Shown: in pieces, positions 62,977 to 64,000 of the stretch
How positions within the stretch are numbered: the first letter of the stretch is position 1
Layout: every line of letters starts with the position of its first letter
Made by a program: the position numbers and the translations under genes
Assembly: GCA_025201345.1 (NCBI GenBank)
Contig: JAIXMG010000037.1
Coordinates: 248,001 to 312,000 of the forward strand
Source of the DNA: Thamnidium elegans
Taxonomy: Eukaryota; Mucoromycota; Mucoromycetes; Mucorales; Mucoraceae
Direction of reading: 5' to 3'
DNA length: 64,000 bases
The notes under the pieces: generated by a model
What the model was told of the DNA's origin: nothing
What the model saw: the letters and a program-made list of their open reading frames with translations, nothing else
Database searches by the model: none

Positions 62977-63664
62977 TTTTCATTCACCTTTTCTCGCTAA
63001 ATACATTATACCGTCTTACTTCAACCCCTACCCAGTTACGAAATATACAAGTAGTTTTTTTTCTAAAAAAAACAACCTCTTTATTTTCGCAAATAAAAAA
63101 ATAAATAAAAATACCTTTTTTTTCTTTAGAGTGTTTGAGGGAATTAAGGACTTTTTTTTTTTTTTTTTTGTTATAAAAAGTTAGGGTATATTAAAAAGTG
63201 CTTTTTAAGTGTCTCTTGTTTGTGTGGGTTCAAAGTATTATTTTAAAACCATGCACATATAAAACGAAAAGGTTAATTCCGGGGTATAGCTAATGTATCA
63301 GATAAGTCTCTTTCACCCTCGAAATAATTATAATTCTGGTTTGTGCACCTATAAAAAATGTAACAGGCCTAATATAAGAGAAAGAAAAAAAAACGTTACA
63401 AACCGAACAGCTCTCGCAGGAATATATCGTATGTGTAGCTTGAATTATTCTAGCTTCAAGTGCTTTCGTATCTTGTAACTTTTGACGTTCTAAACTCCCA
63501 CCAGAAAAGCCATGGTCTTTTTTTAAAAGCTGGATATAACTTTTAAATATCATTCTTACGTACGTTGTTTTATAAACTGCTTTTTTCTCTTTTTTATTAT
63601 TCAATAAAAAACCTAAAACAAATATATATAATGCCTCTCTCTGATATAACAAATCTCAAAAGAA
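62977..63664. other. Intergenic with dispersed repeat copy 2
   Basis: T18 run near 63152-63169; repeat at 63422-63491 related to 56220-56287. The minus-strand open frame 63652-63290 covers the repeat (LERQKLQDTKALEARIIQAT) but is otherwise unrecognised, so it is not called a gene. Confidence 0.45.
63422..63491. repeat. Dispersed repeat, copy 2
   Basis: Partner of 56220-56287; see the shared words described there. Lies about 180 bp before a Tc1-like transposase remnant, which may be part of the same old insertion. Confidence 0.6.
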
Positions 63665-64000
63665 ACTAACTCTCTGAATACCAGTTAGGAGAAATTTCTA
63701 ACCTCATTAAAGGCAGTTGTCATAAATTAATTAAAATCTTCGGTATTTTGAATATACCTTGTTCTACTATCAAATACGCTAACAGTCGATTCAAGGAAAC
63801 CGGTAGTACTAGGCCGCAAGTTATACGTACCGGACATCCTCTTCAGTTGAGTGAACGTGATTTGAGGTGTTTGAAGAAAAGTGTTAAGACAGGTCAATTC
63901 AAACCGTACAGCTACCACCTGTCTAACATTCATGCTTCTGGTATTAACATATGCCGTGAAATCATGATCGAATATCCTCATAGTATGGGGTATAGCTCGC
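63665..64000 (+). pseudogene. Tc1-like transposase N-terminal part, cut by window end
   Basis: An open frame reads LSEYQLGEISNLIKGSCHKL, IKIFGILNIPCSTIKYANSR, FKETGS, then LQLSERDLRCLKKSVKTGQF and ICREIMIEYPHSMGYSS up to the edge. This is the paired helix-turn-helix DNA-binding region of Tc1-type transposases (GxIxxLxxxG..xxIxxxLxIPxSTVxxxxxRFxETGS, then a G-[RH]-P hook and LSERDxRxLxRxV). No start codon in the expected place. The DDE catalytic domain would lie beyond 64000, so activity cannot be judged. Confidence 0.65.

Noticed and set aside
63290..63652. 120-codon minus-strand frame as a gene
   Set aside because: Covers a dispersed repeat and has no recognised domain; more likely transposon residue.

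Overview
This is an AT-rich eukaryotic window with short GT-AG introns, long A/T homopolymers, scattered microsatellites and no operons. The gene set and the transposon families point to a filamentous fungus of the Mucorales (Mucoromycota). No rRNA or tRNA gene was recognised. Species cannot be named from sequence alone.

Layout. 1-704: 5' part of an UNC-93-like membrane protein (-). 2976-5330: a transposon with 451-bp terminal inverted repeats and TA ends, containing a decayed ORF and a nested 149-bp CACTA-ended MITE. 5359-11827: GFA/CENP-V-type enzyme (-), mitochondrial-type 2-Cys peroxiredoxin (+), eIF2B beta (-), RNA polymerase subunit RPABC4/Rpb12 (+), and a pseudo-ATPase with a MoxR/Mg-chelatase-like lid (+). 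11828-19880: a transposon island with three head-to-tail, minus-strand, broken Fanzor-like (eukaryotic TnpB-type, RNA-guided nuclease) genes. The leftmost keeps recognisable RuvC-I, RuvC-II, zinc-ribbon and RuvC-III motifs. 19881-22864: empty. 22865-40836: secreted GH18 chitinase (+), Epl1 of NuA4 (-), RhoGEF DH-PH protein (-), Doa10/MARCH6 ER ubiquitin ligase (+), MIF-like tautomerase (+), secreted Lys/Thr-repeat RlpA-type protein (+), Zn2Cys6 regulator (+), membrane-anchored GH9 glucanase (-). 42366-54939: glycerol kinase (+), Na+/H+ antiporter (-), PARN-type deadenylase (+), and secreted GH3 beta-glucosidase (-); the last two overlap by 17 coding bases at their 3' ends. 56793-62976: F-box protein (+), a small OTU-protease-remnant element bounded by 52-bp GC-rich inverted repeats, an Old Yellow Enzyme pseudogene tail, mitochondrial release factor 1 (-), and myosin essential light chain (+). 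63665-64000: Tc1-like transposase remnant running off the window.

How genes relate. These are independently transcribed housekeeping genes. There is a loose cell-wall/polysaccharide theme (chitinase, GH9, GH3, RlpA-type protein, RhoGEF). The accessory content is transposon-derived, and the most interesting part is the Fanzor cluster, in which one copy appears to carry an N-terminal zinc knuckle fused to the nuclease and a stem-loop at its stop codon that could belong to a guide RNA. Several breaks in these ORFs sit in homopolymers, so assembly error must be excluded before calling all of them dead.
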